Shown here piece by piece: positions 44,080 to 54,500 of a DNA stretch of 64,000 nucleotides. The DNA is from Limnoperna fortunei (taxonomy: Eukaryota > Mollusca > Bivalvia > Mytilida > Modiolidae), in NCBI GenBank assembly GCA_944474755.1, contig OX104124.1:40530636-40594635 (forward strand), written 5' to 3'. Below the pieces are notes generated by a model, which worked only from the letters and a program-made list of their open reading frames with translations, was not told where the DNA came from and ran no database searches. The position numbers and the translations under genes are program-made. Position 1 is the first letter of the stretch. Each line of letters starts with the position of its first letter.

Positions 44080-44552
44080 GAATCTTATCAGAATATTGGG
44101 TATTTGAGAATACCCTGGCAAAACGCAAACAACTGGTATCACAATACATAATTTGTACTGTTAACCACCACCCCCACCCCAGTTGATCATACATGTTCAT
44201 AGATAAATTTAAAAAAAATCCTCTCGTTGAAAATAATAAAAACATCAGACAATTTACACACATGTACAAAGTCCGAGACACCGGCAAACTCGAGAACCAT
44301 CAACTAACACAAAGCAACTACAGCAATGGTCCTGACTTGGCACAGACATCTCAAAAGAAATGGTAGGTTAAACCAGGTTTAATGGCATGCCAAACCACCT
44401 GCTTCCATTACTGTAGAATGTGAGTTGGTTAGTAAATTAAAATAGATGGGTATCACATACTACTTGTCACTAATAGGTGTATCAAACAATCATCGTAGAA
44501 CGTTCACTGTACACGGAATTCAAAATTTGCAAAACTATCTGCGACCATATTT
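44080..44552 (-). mobile_element. 3' region of the Penelope-like element remnant
   Basis: It is noncoding and continues the RT remnant in transcriptional direction. Blocks such as CAGTAATGGAAGCAGG, TAAACCTGGTTTAACC and AAGTCAGGACCA on the minus strand recur in plus orientation at 51710-51815. Part also recurs at 61185-61345. Confidence 0.65.
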
Positions 44553-45150
44553 TCAAACGAGATTTTTCGACAAGGAAGTTGTATCTATAGTTAAACTTAT
44601 TAAAGGCGCGGATAAGTAACAAGTGTACTCCGAAGAAAAAGGTGACATTTGCAAAAATCTGTAAACTCTCTGCAAGCTCTTACATACCTGATCAATTGAG
44701 AAATATAGACACCGTATGCAAGTGAAGCTTGCATATTGCTGCATAGGTGAGGAACATTTATAAATTTGGAAATTAAAATCGTCCCGTTTGTCGTTCATTC
44801 TTGTGCTAAGATGACATTTGGTGTCATATTCGAACTGTAAGTCTAAAAATGAGATAGATGAAGCTATTTCTGTGGTTTCTTTTATTTCTAGTTCTGAAGG
44901 ATTTATTAACGGAAGCCACTCAGCAAATTGAGAGTTGTTAATTGAAAGAACATCATCAATATATCTATATGTAAAATTAAACGACCTAGCTTCTGCTATT
45001 TTCTCGTCTTTAATAAAACGTCGAATTAATTCCGTTTCATAAGAAAACAGAAACAAATCGGCAAGGAGTGGGGAACAGTTTGTAAACGTTGGTGTTCCGA
45101 TTGTCTATTGAAAAGCACATCCTCCGAATGTTACAAATATGTACTACTGA
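44553..45150 (-). pseudogene. Penelope-like reverse transcriptase remnant
   Basis: The open part (45056 down to 44553) encodes 167 residues, with the RT active-site block YRYIDDVLSINN near residues 30-41 and a PSELEIKETTE, SFLDLQFEYD and RMNDKRDDFNF series. This is typical of an RT family abundant in mollusc, fish and cnidarian genomes. Upstream, the same strand encodes TFGGCAFQ, a stop, TIGTP and then CSPLLADLFLFSY, so the reading frame is broken. The N-terminal region is degraded and no GIY-YIG endonuclease is visible. The class assignment to Penelope-like elements is inference. An RT identity is secure. Confidence 0.8.
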
Positions 45151-45600
45151 CATAATCTTGAAACAGGCGCAGAAAAATATTGTTATCATTAACAAATTAC
45201 TCTATTTGACTGAGTATCGAGATGTGGAAGGAAACTTATTCGGAAAAATCCAGCACAAGGAGGCGAATAGAACCAACTATATTGGAAACTTGGTCATGTT
45301 TCGTATTCTTTTAGAAATAGGTATACCAAGCTTGATCAAGGCACGAACAGTGTTTTTTTTCTCAACGATTGCTTCCAATATTTTAACTGAAGTCAAGGGA
45401 GGTAAAAAATATTGGAAATACATTAAACTTCTTAAAAACGGCTCTATTAGTAACAATCGTCGTGTTTTGTTTACAATATATCTGATTTATGATGACAAAC
45501 AAACTAGGCTGATATATTAAAAAAATACTTTCGTAGTCAATCACACCTTCGTGAAACTGTTGTACATTCCATCGGACATACAAAAAAACGAGGTTGAAGA
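45151..45600 (-). mobile_element. Probable upstream part of the same retroelement remnant
   Basis: The sequence continues without a visible boundary from the RT remnant. On the minus strand it holds only broken frames (45583-45383 is the longest at 66 codons) with no recognised domain. A 143-codon frame on the opposite strand is treated as chance. Confidence 0.35.
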
Positions 45601-47387
45601 AATCTTTAATTCTCTTATTTATTGAACTTTTATGTCCTTAAGGTTTTGAAGTATCTTTTCTAATTTGTGCAACAAATACACATATGATTATAATTTGTTT
45701 ATAAATCCTTTATCAATGAGCCCTGAATGTGCTTTAAGTAGTGCGTCAACGAGTTTTTGAACAGTTTTCGGTTTCGTTTAATTATATAATTTTCGTTTTA
45801 CCTTTAATTTTACTTCCATTACTTGTTCACTTAAGCTTATATGTAATGAGTAAAAGAAAAAGAAAAAAAACCAGACATTGTCAATGACAATATAGCATTT
45901 TTTGACATTCGCTGCCTGTTACATTCTTTTTATCATGTATGTCTCTAATATCCCCAAAAATCTGAAAAAAAATCAACAGACTTCTATCTAAGCTTTACAA
46001 TAATTATGTATCTTTAAGCAAATAGAGTTTCAGGCGACTTTTTTATGTCCTTGTTATCCATGTTGAAGAAAGTATTTTATATCGGAATGGATATCTAATT
46101 TCAGTGAATAATACAGAATCTTGAATAATTGCAAATTCGTTATAAGTTTACCAAACAATACGACTGAAAACTCTTTAAGAATATGTCCAAAATGTACAAA
46201 AGTACCTAGTCGGTGGAGACGCAAAAACACAAATCAATCTAACCGACCTGTAAACACAAAATCATGACTATGTTATATGATCGGGGGTCAAAAATCAACT
46301 CCAATTTCACTACCACAAACATTTAAAGCTTAAAATACATTCAAAACAATCTTATTTAATCTATTTGTAATAGCATTTTATTACGATAAACTAAAACTGG
46401 TAAATAATCCACTTTGAGTTTTGTTTTCAACAACACCATTAATTGTTTATGACATAGAAAAATACGCATAATTGTTTGAGTTATTGTTCTAAGTTCCTAA
46501 CTTATTTTTATTTTTATCCACAAACTTACCAATATATTATCTTTTATTAATCCATTGTTTTATTCATTTTTTAGTTTTTTGGCTTTTTAGTAGTAAACTA
46601 TCTATTTTATGTTGTGTTGGCTATATCAATAAATGTTTAAAGCTACTTTCTACTTTGTTTTTTTCAATTATCTATCAGTAAAAGTTTTATCGATCATAAA
46701 CTCAGCAATATATCTAAAACGAAGCATTACACCCACAAATTATAAAGACATCCGCAATATGTTTGTTTGATGGTATAGAAAGGGGTTTTGAGCAACAAAA
46801 CTATTGCAGAATTCCAGATCAACTACCCTCTTATATGGAAAGCAATAACTGGTATGTTGAGTGTCGTGCAATGTTCCCTGCTAGTTTACATGGGTCTATA
46901 CTAATTTTCTGATTAATTGGTTTTAGCCTTCCAAAAAGTTTAAATGGTGCTTGTAGGACAATAATCAAATAGCCAATAGTCATTCATTTATTAAATACCG
47001 TATAACATCTATGTGTTGGCTGACAAATGCTTACGCAAATGAAACATTTTTATAACACTAACTGGCAACAAACTTTATCACCCACGAGTAATGTTAATAC
47101 TTTTTTCACCTTAATAATATAAATGTCTAACATAAAACATTTAAAGGGCATATCCAGAAATATGAAAATGGCAAAAAAGGTCGTTAAACTAATTTATTTC
47201 TTTGGAAGAAATAAATGGAACTGTAGACATCATGCTATTTTGTTCATAAGACAAATTGGTATTTTGTATAAGTACAGATCTTTAGTAAATGCATTGTTTG
47301 TAACGTTGTTGTTGTTGACAAGCTTCGCTAAAGGATGGCTGGAGATAGCAATCAGATACACAGAGTTCCTACTTAACTAAAAACAAA
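45601..47387. other. Noncoding stretch, nothing recognised
   Basis: Very AT-rich, with an oligo-A/G stretch near 45850. An 85-codon frame at 47123-47380 has a basic start and a hydrophobic segment but no family resemblance that I can see. Confidence 0.4.
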
Positions 47388-47825
47388 AAATCTATCACTG
47401 GCAGATGTTATAATAGAAATTTCGAGATATAAAGAAGGAAACTCTCAGAAACCCAAGCTAAAAGATTTATCTCACCACATGTTGAAACAAAGTTATCTCA
47501 ACTGGCTAAAAAAAGGGTACCATGCTGACTCATTAGTAAGGAAAATGAGACTAAAATGATTATGTTGAATTATGATATGTGCTGTACACATGTATGATTT
47601 TTATTGTTCTGTTCTTCAGGAAAAGAGAAAAGCAGTATTTCAAGGAAGAATGAAGGGACTTATACTTTCATTATGTAAAGTTTAATTATATTTTGTGTTT
47701 CTATTAAAGTGTTGTAAAACAAATTCTTTCTATAATTACAGTTTCTACTAAATATGAAAAAAATATTTTACAGTTTTTGGTAGTTTTGTTAATTTTAAGT
47801 CAGGGCTACTCCATCTTGAAGTTAT
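47388..47825 (+). other. Diverged duplicate of the 2.9-3.2 kb segment (possible terminal exon)
   Basis: CTATCACTGGCAGATG matches CTGTCACTGGCAGATG at 2878. The following ATTATGTTGAATTATG, the acceptor (TTCTTCAG, AG 47618-47619), the ATTTTGTGT and GTAAAACAAATTCTT blocks and GTTTCTACTAAATAT are in the same order as at 2937-3170. From 47622 one frame runs 18 codons to TAA 47676-47678. Both copies keep the acceptor and a short open tail, but the peptides barely agree, so coding function is unproven. Confidence 0.4.
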
Positions 47826-48100
47826 GGAAGATATTTAAAGCGTAGGAAAAGGAATTCAAAAATAAACTCAAAACAAAGACAGTGTTTTTCTATTCATGCA
47901 TCTATTTGACTTGTTACGATGTAAGCCTCAATAACATAGACTGTACGAATATTTACAGCCAGATCAGGGTTGACGTTAAACATTCAAAACAAACCAAAAA
48001 TGTTGAAAAATCACTTCCATAATGACTGTTTTATTCAAAGATACGAATATGACTTATTGATTTGAAATTCTGATCAAATACATAAACATGGGAAAAGTTT

Positions 48101-48165
48101 TGTTTTAATGCCACTTTGAGCAACATTTCAGGTATGTCATCACATTTATTTTTGATTGAAAAGAA
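48101..48165 (-). mobile_element. SINE tail fragment, minus strand
   Basis: TTTTAATGCCACTTTGAGCA and CAGGTATGTCATCACATTT resemble the minus-strand SINE tail (TTTTAACGCCACTTTCAGCA). Strongly degraded. Confidence 0.45.
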
Positions 48166-48781
48166 AGCAAGGGTAAATAGCCTTAATTTCATTTATAAAA
48201 ACTAGCACTGCGTGTGAAATAAAGCTGGAGTAAAAGCCCCACTAATTAAAATAGCAAAATGAAGAAATATGGCCTATTTTGGAGATAGCAATTGAGGTAA
48301 ATATAGAGGGGTTGTTTTCAATATGTTTGGTTCTTCTGAGGTGTTTGAATAATGTTTGTTTCAACAACATGCGTAAAGCATGTTGGACAATTTGTTTTTC
48401 TGTACCAGTTATTTGCTTTTTATCCTGGGATCCTTGGAAACAAAATACATCTCATGATTAAACCAAACTTTTGAAAGTTCAGAATCAAATGTTAGGGCCA
48501 TTTATAAATGATGTGCAACCCTTATTGCTTTTATACAGAGGTTTATTCTGTTGAATCAAATTCAAACTGTTCAGTATATTGTTACCTATAAGGTTCAAAA
48601 TTTTGCCTCAATGTAACAAAAAGCATGGGAACATATGATATTCTTTGTTATCTGATTTCCCTGCAGTTTAAAAATAGCTATAATCATATAATGATGCCAC
48701 GGAAATGATACCGGTAACACGAAAAACATATATCACAGTATATTGACATAAACAAATAAATCTCAAATTTAATACTGTGAA

Positions 48782-48957
48782 GAAAAACTAAGCGTGTCAT
48801 GGTTAACGACAAAAATGTGCATATAGAAAAACTAACTTTACCATGGTTAAAGACAAAACTGTGCATATAGAAAAACTAAGCTTACCATGGTAAAAGACAA
48901 AAATGTGCATATAGAAAAACTAGGCGTACCATGGTCAAAGACAAAAATTGCATATTT
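48782..48957. repeat. 44-bp tandem repeat, 4 copies
   Basis: Copies start at 48782, 48826, 48870 and 48914 with GAAAAACTAA-like starts. Each contains a CATGG block and AAAATGTGCATATA. Copies differ by a few bases, and the last has ATTGCATA instead of ATGTGCATA. Confidence 0.9.
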
Positions 48958-49192
48958 ATTTGAGTGGTATGATACGCCTCTTTCTGCGATATTTTAAACA
49001 ATTTTTGCAACTTAATGCGTCTAAGAAGGTTATCTTTGATGCATATATCACTCAGATTGTAAGTTATTTTCACTTCAATAGTAACATTTGTTAACCCCTA
49101 CTTTAGCATTTAAATTTTGATAAATATTCCGTGTCATTAATAAGATGTACTTTGTGTTTATTGTATTTGCCTCGATTTAACTCGCAATGTTA

Positions 49193-49388
49193 CAAACGTG
49201 AGCTAACCATTATATTCAAGGTATAATGGGTATTGTTACATTTCAAACGTGAGCTAACCATTATGTTCAAGGTATAATGGGTATTGTTACATTTCAAACG
49301 TGAGCTAACCATTATGTTCAAGGTATAATGGGTATTGTTACATTTCAAACGTGAGCTAACCATTATGTTCAAGGTATAATGGGTATTG
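49193..49388. repeat. 51-bp tandem repeat, 3.8 copies
   Basis: Copies start at 49193, 49244, 49295 and 49346 with CAAACGTGAGCTAACC. They are almost identical (ATATTC instead of ATGTTC in the first). Each carries the short inverted pair CCATTAT...ATAATGG. The period is divisible by three, so chance repetitive frames appear, but coding is not supported. Confidence 0.95.
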
Positions 49389-49511
49389 ATAGGATATACT
49401 TTAATGCATAACTTTAGTTGTTTCTTTACTTTGCTACTTCAAAAGGAAATATCACTTAAGTGTCTCGTTAACATTAAAGAAAACATTTTCAGTTAGGACT
49501 ACATTATGAAG

Positions 49512-50610
49512 AAATCTTCATCAAAATAGAGATAAGGCATGAACACAAGCTACTTTGTAATATTGATTGAAAACCTGAGACCTTAAAGATGGACGATACT
49601 TGAAATACTGACCATTTGAAGAATTCTTGTATACAAGAAAAATGAATACTGAATGTCTGACAAATTGCAAATCTTCATCAAAATAGAGATAAGGCATAAA
49701 CACAAGCTACTTTGTAATATTGATTGAAAAACTGAGACCTTAAAGATGGACGATACTTGAAATACTGACCATTTGAAGAATTCTTGTATACAAGAAAAAT
49801 GAATACTGAATGTCTGACAAATTGCAAATCTTCATCAAAATAGAGATAAGGCATAAACACAAGCTACTTTGTAATATTGATTGAAAAACTGAGACCTTAA
49901 AGATGGACGATACTTGAAATACTGACCATTTGAAGAATTCTTGTATACAAGAAAAATGAATACTGAATGTCTGACAAATTGCAAATCTTCATCAAAATAG
50001 AGATAAGGCATGAACACAAGCTACTTTGTAATATTGATTGAAAAACTGAGACCATAAAGATGGACGATTGTTGAAATACTGACCATTTGAAGAATTCTTG
50101 TATACAAGAAAAATGAATACTGAATGTCTGACAAATTGCAAATCTTCATCAAAATAGAGATAAGGCATAAACACAAGCTACTTTGTAATATTGATTGAAA
50201 AACTGAGACCTTAAAGATGGACGATACTTGAAATACTGACCATTTGAAGAATTCTTGTATACAAGAAAAATGAATACTGAATGTCTGACAAATTGCAAAT
50301 CTTCATCAAAATAGAGATAAGGCATGAACCCAAGCTACTTTGTAATATTGATTGAAAAGCTGAGACCTTAAAGATGGACGATACTTGAAATACTGACCAT
50401 TTGAAGATATCTTGTATACAAGAAAAATGAATACTGAATGTCTGACAAATTGCAAATCTTCATCAAAATAGAGATAAGGCATGAACACAAGCTACTTTGT
50501 AATATTGATTGAAAACCTGAGACCTTAAAGATGGACGATACTTGAAATACTGACCATTTGAAGAATTCTTGTATACAAGAAAAATGAATACTGAATGTCT
50601 GACAAATTGC
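49512..50610. repeat. 157-bp tandem repeat, exactly 7 copies
   Basis: Seven head-to-tail copies start at 49512, 49669, 49826, 49983, 50140, 50297 and 50454 with AAATCTTCATCAAAATAGAG. They end together at 50610, a span of 1,099 bases. Copies differ at a handful of sites. All but the sixth contain the perfect 16-bp palindrome TTCTTGTATACAAGAA. Copies 1 and 7 share the ACCTGAGACC variant, and copies 2, 3 and 5 share ACTGAG with GGCATAAAC. The repeats are noncoding: the chance minus-strand frames shift at each unit because 157 is not a multiple of three. Confidence 0.97.
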
Positions 50611-50760
50611 AAACTGGGGAGTGCGCGAAATGGTAAATAACCGAATGGGCTGAGTTTCCTATATATATCAAACTATTAAAACTATAATATTCGGTTTCAG
50701 CTGACAAAGAGTTTGACATCTATCATTAAATATATGAGCTCTGCAATGTCTTAATCGTTT

Positions 50761-50850
50761 GAATTTTAAATATTGTTTGAGTGTGAAAGCAACTGATGAG
50801 GCTTGGTTAGACAAAATCACGTGTGGCTTAGTGGGTTATATATATCTTGG
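50761..50850 (+). ncRNA. Degenerate hammerhead-like motif 1
   Basis: AACTGATGAGGCTTGGTTAG is followed by ACAAAATCACGTGTGGC. The CTGATGAG half of the hammerhead core is intact (50793-50800), but the expected CGAAA is CAAAA, so it is probably inactive. The flanking text (AATTTTAAATATTGTTTGAG) recurs before the second motif, 331 bases downstream. Confidence 0.5.
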
Positions 50851-51090
50851 ATGTTATGTAATTTGCAACCACTGAGTCAATACCTCACCGGTTACACCAG
50901 CCCAGAAGTCAAATTTGGTGTGACAAAAATATACTTGATTTATTCAGTAATATAGTCATGAATTTACCGCTCTGAAATTTCTAACAGATATGTTAGTTCT
51001 AAGGTTCTTCTCAAGTTGTAGAAAGCCTTAGTTGGATTTGGTGTGACTTTTTAGAATTTTGGTGATAGAAGCTCAAAAATCTGAATAATT
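50851..51090 (+). repeat. Spacer of the hammerhead-bearing repeat
   Basis: CCACTGAGTCAATACC, ACACCAGCCCAGAAGTC and TTGGATTTGGTGTGAC are recognisable blocks of a repeat that I recall being abundant in mussels, where it lies between tandem hammerhead motifs. Related fragments sit in each tandem unit at 15355, 26461 and 32860. Confidence 0.5.
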
Positions 51091-51180
51091 TGGATTTCAA
51101 ATATTGTTTTAGTTTGGGCGTCATTGATGAGTTTTGAGGAGACGAAACGCGCATCTCGTGTATTGGTATATATTAACATA
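51091..51180 (+). ncRNA. Hammerhead-like motif 2
   Basis: GTCATTGATGAGTTTTGAGG is followed by AGACGAAACGCGCATCTCG. TGATGAG and CGAAAC core blocks are both present with a GCGC stem III and an ATC cleavage triplet, an arrangement described for Penelope-like elements and metazoan retrozymes. The base before TGATGAG is T instead of C, which would weaken or abolish cleavage. Confidence 0.6.
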
Positions 51181-51499
51181 GGCATCTTTGATAACATTTT
51201 GTATATAAATATATAAATTCGTCATTAACATCGCTATGCAATATTATTATAACATTCCTTAAGATGCGTAACATGTTATACTAGTTAGTTACAAGCTCAA
51301 CTAATTCATTAAATTCCAACGTAAAATGTTAAATTTAAACTTATAAACAAGTTACACTGTTTCGAAAACTCTGTGGTTCAACGAATTAGTAATGTAAGGT
51401 TGTTACCGTTAACAATGATAGAATTTTTGTTTCTACTTTCATTATGTCTTACGATTTTGCAGTGCATAGTCAAAGTGCACACCACCTTCCTTTCCTGTT

Positions 51500-51860
51500 G
51501 TAATTTCTTATGTGCCACAGAAACTACTCGTCCGTGCCTTTAATCAGTTTTACTATATACACCACTTTCTCGTTTAAAAAAATAGTTGCAGATAGTTTTC
51601 CCCAATTTTTATATTCAGTGTACAGTGATTGTGCTATTATGAGTATTGGATACGTCTGTTATTGACTAGTGGTATATGATGCACATCCATTTCAAACAAC
51701 AAACTAACTCACACAGTACAGTAATGGAAGCGGGAGGCATATCATGCCATAAAACCTGGTTAAACTCACCATATTTTTAATTCCTGTCCTTAGTCAGGAC
51801 CAGGGCTATATTTGGTTATTATGGCGTTCGCTGGTTTCTCGGATTTTTTTTATTGTCTTT
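51500..51860 (+). mobile_element. 3' fragment of the Penelope-like element, plus strand
   Basis: It matches the reverse complement of about 44090-44620 in order: GTGCCTTTAATCAGTTTTAC, GTTGCAGATAGTTTT, CAGTGTACAGTGA, ACAGTAATGGAAGCGGGA, TAAAACCTGGTTAAAC and TTAGTCAGGACCA. The RT-coding part is essentially missing. It lies downstream of the two hammerhead-like motifs in the same orientation. Confidence 0.65.
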
Positions 51861-52912
51861 TCTGGAAGTTTCCTCAGTGTTAGATATTTTTTTATTACCG
51901 TTATCTATATAACTGATAACTTTCAGACGTAAGATTAGTAACCGATTCTTGCAGGATTGTCTAATGTGATAGCATAATTTTCAACATTCTATTTTGGTGT
52001 GGACAATCATGAAAAAAATATGATGAATCTTTATTATGCTTGCAGTTTGTGCTAGGTTTACCTTATGTCAAAGGGGATGTTTTACAGAAATCTTTTGCTT
52101 GCTACATCAATGAACACTTGATGCTATAATAATTTGCCATTTGTTAGACACATGATCTGTCTGCTCACAGAAACTGCAGCTTATCAACTTCTTGATGCAG
52201 CAACATTTCATGTATATTGGTCCATTCTCTCTCTAATCGATCCCTTTCGTCAGCCAAAAATGTCAAATACTTTACATCATTACTTTTTCAACTGGTATAG
52301 AAAGACGCCACCACAAGCGCGTTATTCTAAAACTGTTGTGAAATTCAATGTTAAATTATCTATTTTTCTGCATGACAGTTGAAACGTCTGTTTGAGGTTA
52401 TGCTAGTGATGTGGATCTGAAAAGAGCAAATGGAATAGTTATTTTGAACAATAAATCAGCGTTTTTCGATTCGGCTTTTTTGTTCATTTTTATAGGGCGG
52501 TTTTTCATAGTAAATAAATATTTCAGACAAACATGATATGTTTTGTGATGATTGATGTATATTTCTGTTCAATCTGTCATGTTTGTCAATAATCCTTGTT
52601 AAGTATCCATGTAAATTATCCCGTTTTATGCAATTATGTTATGTGACATAACACCTTATTAATTTCCTCCTAATATATTATGTAGACATTTGTAAACTTA
52701 ATCCTTACGTCAGAAGATGAACGAAATGTGCATTATCTCCTCCAAAAATGTATACAGCGGCAAAACTTTGCTTTTATCATCCCACATGAATTGATATCTG
52801 AAGATGCTTATTATGCTTTTAGTATACATGCTGCTTTCAAATTTTCTGCATTATTAAAATGTTGAAGACAGACTAGAAATGCGCACATATCATCAGGTAG
52901 CGAACACAAAAT
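51861..52912. other. Noncoding stretch, nothing recognised
   Basis: An 82-codon frame at 52134-52382 shows no recognised features. No repeat family seen. Confidence 0.4.
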
Positions 52913-53816
52913 ATGGATAACACCACCGAAATGTTCGTTTCTGTTAATAAATCGGCGCTGACGGAGACTGCACAAAATCGAACCAATGTCAACGCATTAG
53001 GTGTTGGACTCCAAGTTTTCTTTTACACCATATTCATTGTTGGATGTATTGGAATAATTGGAAACTTTTGAAGTTTAATAGTTTTATTTCGAAGCAAGAC
53101 GAAGACTATAAACTTCCATAGCAGACAGGTTTTTGATTGTCTGCTTAGTTATTCAAGCATACTATGTGGTGTATAAAAAACTCACAAATAATTGGATCCT
53201 GGTACCACTGCATCCGTTTCTTGGAATCAGTAGCGGCACATCGTCTATAATTGGACTGGAAAGATCAGTAGCCACATTAAAACCTTTATTGTATCGCCAG
53301 ATCTGGACAAAACGTAAAACTATCATCATGACTGTCGTAGTTGTTGTAATTAACATAACGTTTGAATTTATCAAACAATCCACATTGTGGCATACATACC
53401 AAAACTACCTTGGGTTAACAGAAAAGGTTATTCGTAGATAAATACCTGGGGTATGTATTTTTATAACTAATGTCATGATTTGTGTAGCTATGATAAGATA
53501 TAAAAAAATTCGCGAGAATCAATTGTCTGTCGTTTCAGTAAAGGAACTAAAAGTAACCAAAACTATTCTGGTTTTAATTGCGACATATTTTGTTTGTATC
53601 TTTCCCGGAAGTGTTTGTTTGTTACTGATAAATGTTGGCGGTTATAATCCCCAGGAACTTATTATTTTAATTTATGTGAGCCAGCTGTTCATTGTAATTA
53701 ATGCTTCTTGTAATTTTATAATATATGTAAGCACCAGTGAATTTTACAGAAAAGAGTTTGCCAAGTTAGCATTTTTCCGTGTCACAATTTTGCTGACAGT
53801 TCGTCTAGTGAACTGA
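52913..53816 (+). pseudogene. Rhodopsin-like (class A) GPCR pseudogene
   Basis: An intronless receptor-like sequence starts at ATG 52913 with an N-terminus bearing NTT and NRT glycosylation-type sites. TM1 ends IIGN and then meets TGA at 53069-53071. The frame resumes with SLIVLFRSKTKT and then shifts near 53117, where some residues seem lost. In the new frame TM2 (IADRFLIVCLVIQAYYV), TM3 with ERSVATLKPLLY (the E/DRY and PLxY region), TM4, a TAA at 53439-53441, TM5 (VCIFITNVMICVAMI), TM6 (LIATYFVCIFPG) and TM7 with NFIIY (NPxxY position) follow. Helix 8 is EFYRKEF. The stop is at 53814-53816. Two nonsense codons and one frameshift make it a pseudogene. The ligand class is not inferable. Confidence 0.82.
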
Positions 53817-54380
53817 ATGTCAATATAGCAGGGACTGCATAAACACGTTATTGCTAACAAAATGCTAACTGTTTATGTCTATATATAAGCATTGTTCTAA
53901 TTGTTCGAAAAAATATCTTAGTTAATTTTAACTTTTTACCGATTTATAAGACATTCCAATCTTGCGAAATAGCTCAGACTTATTCCGGAAATTGGACCAG
54001 AAATTATTGGAAGTCGTTAAATTATCCATAGTATTCCCTGTTTTATTACGTACTATTCATACAGAGTAAATCTGGACTGCCAGAGTAACCATAATATTAA
54101 GTTTAGGGAGATAATATCTTGTTTTAAATATGTAAATTAAATATCAATATCATTTGATATATGCACATGTAATTAAATTATTTATTATAATGCATGTTAA
54201 TTTAATTACAATAGCTGATAAAATATTTAAGATGACTTCATTTTCCAAAGGGCAGCCATTGAAAATAAAAGTACATATCTCATATCTCTTGAACGGCTAA
54301 AACATTTTAAATTTGCGTTCTTATAGAGTTAGCTTTAGATCATTTTGACGACAAAGATTGTTTGTCTGTTCATTTGTATG
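53817..54380. other. Noncoding stretch downstream of the GPCR pseudogene
   Basis: AT-rich, with nothing recognised. Confidence 0.4.
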
Positions 54381-54500
54381 ATGTTTAACGCCATTTTCAG
54401 CAATTTAGCAGCTATGTCATGGCGTCCAGTTTTTATTGGCAGAGGAAGCCGTAGTACCCGGAACGAAAAAGAACATTTGCTGTGAAAGTCCCGATAATGG
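54381..54500 (-). mobile_element. SINE 3' half, minus strand
   Basis: GTTTAACGCCATTTTCAGCA, GCAGCTATGTCATGGCGTCC, TTTTTATTGGCAGAGGAAGC and AGTACCCGGAAC match the tail and central domain of the SINE at 34712-34949. The tRNA-like head is missing. Confidence 0.75.

Noticed and set aside
45089..45520. 143-codon plus-strand gene
   Set aside because: It lies antisense to the Penelope-like RT remnant and has no recognisable domain.
47123..47380. 85-codon frame with a hydrophobic segment
   Set aside because: No homolog recognised, no splice or promoter context, and the composition is as expected for chance frames here.
49190..49388. CRISPR-like array or repeat protein gene
   Set aside because: Units are continuous 51-bp tandem repeats without unique spacers. 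The repetitive frame exists only because 51 is divisible by three.
49521..50488. Series of 60-codon minus-strand genes
   Set aside because: They recur every 157 bp as a by-product of the tandem repeat, and the frame is lost at each unit boundary.
49512..50610. Retrozyme-type tandem array with hammerheads
   Set aside because: The 157-bp unit has no CTGATGA...GAAA arrangement on either strand, unlike the repeat just downstream.
52134..52382. 82-codon frame upstream of the GPCR pseudogene
   Set aside because: No similarity to receptor N-termini and not in frame or order with the receptor.
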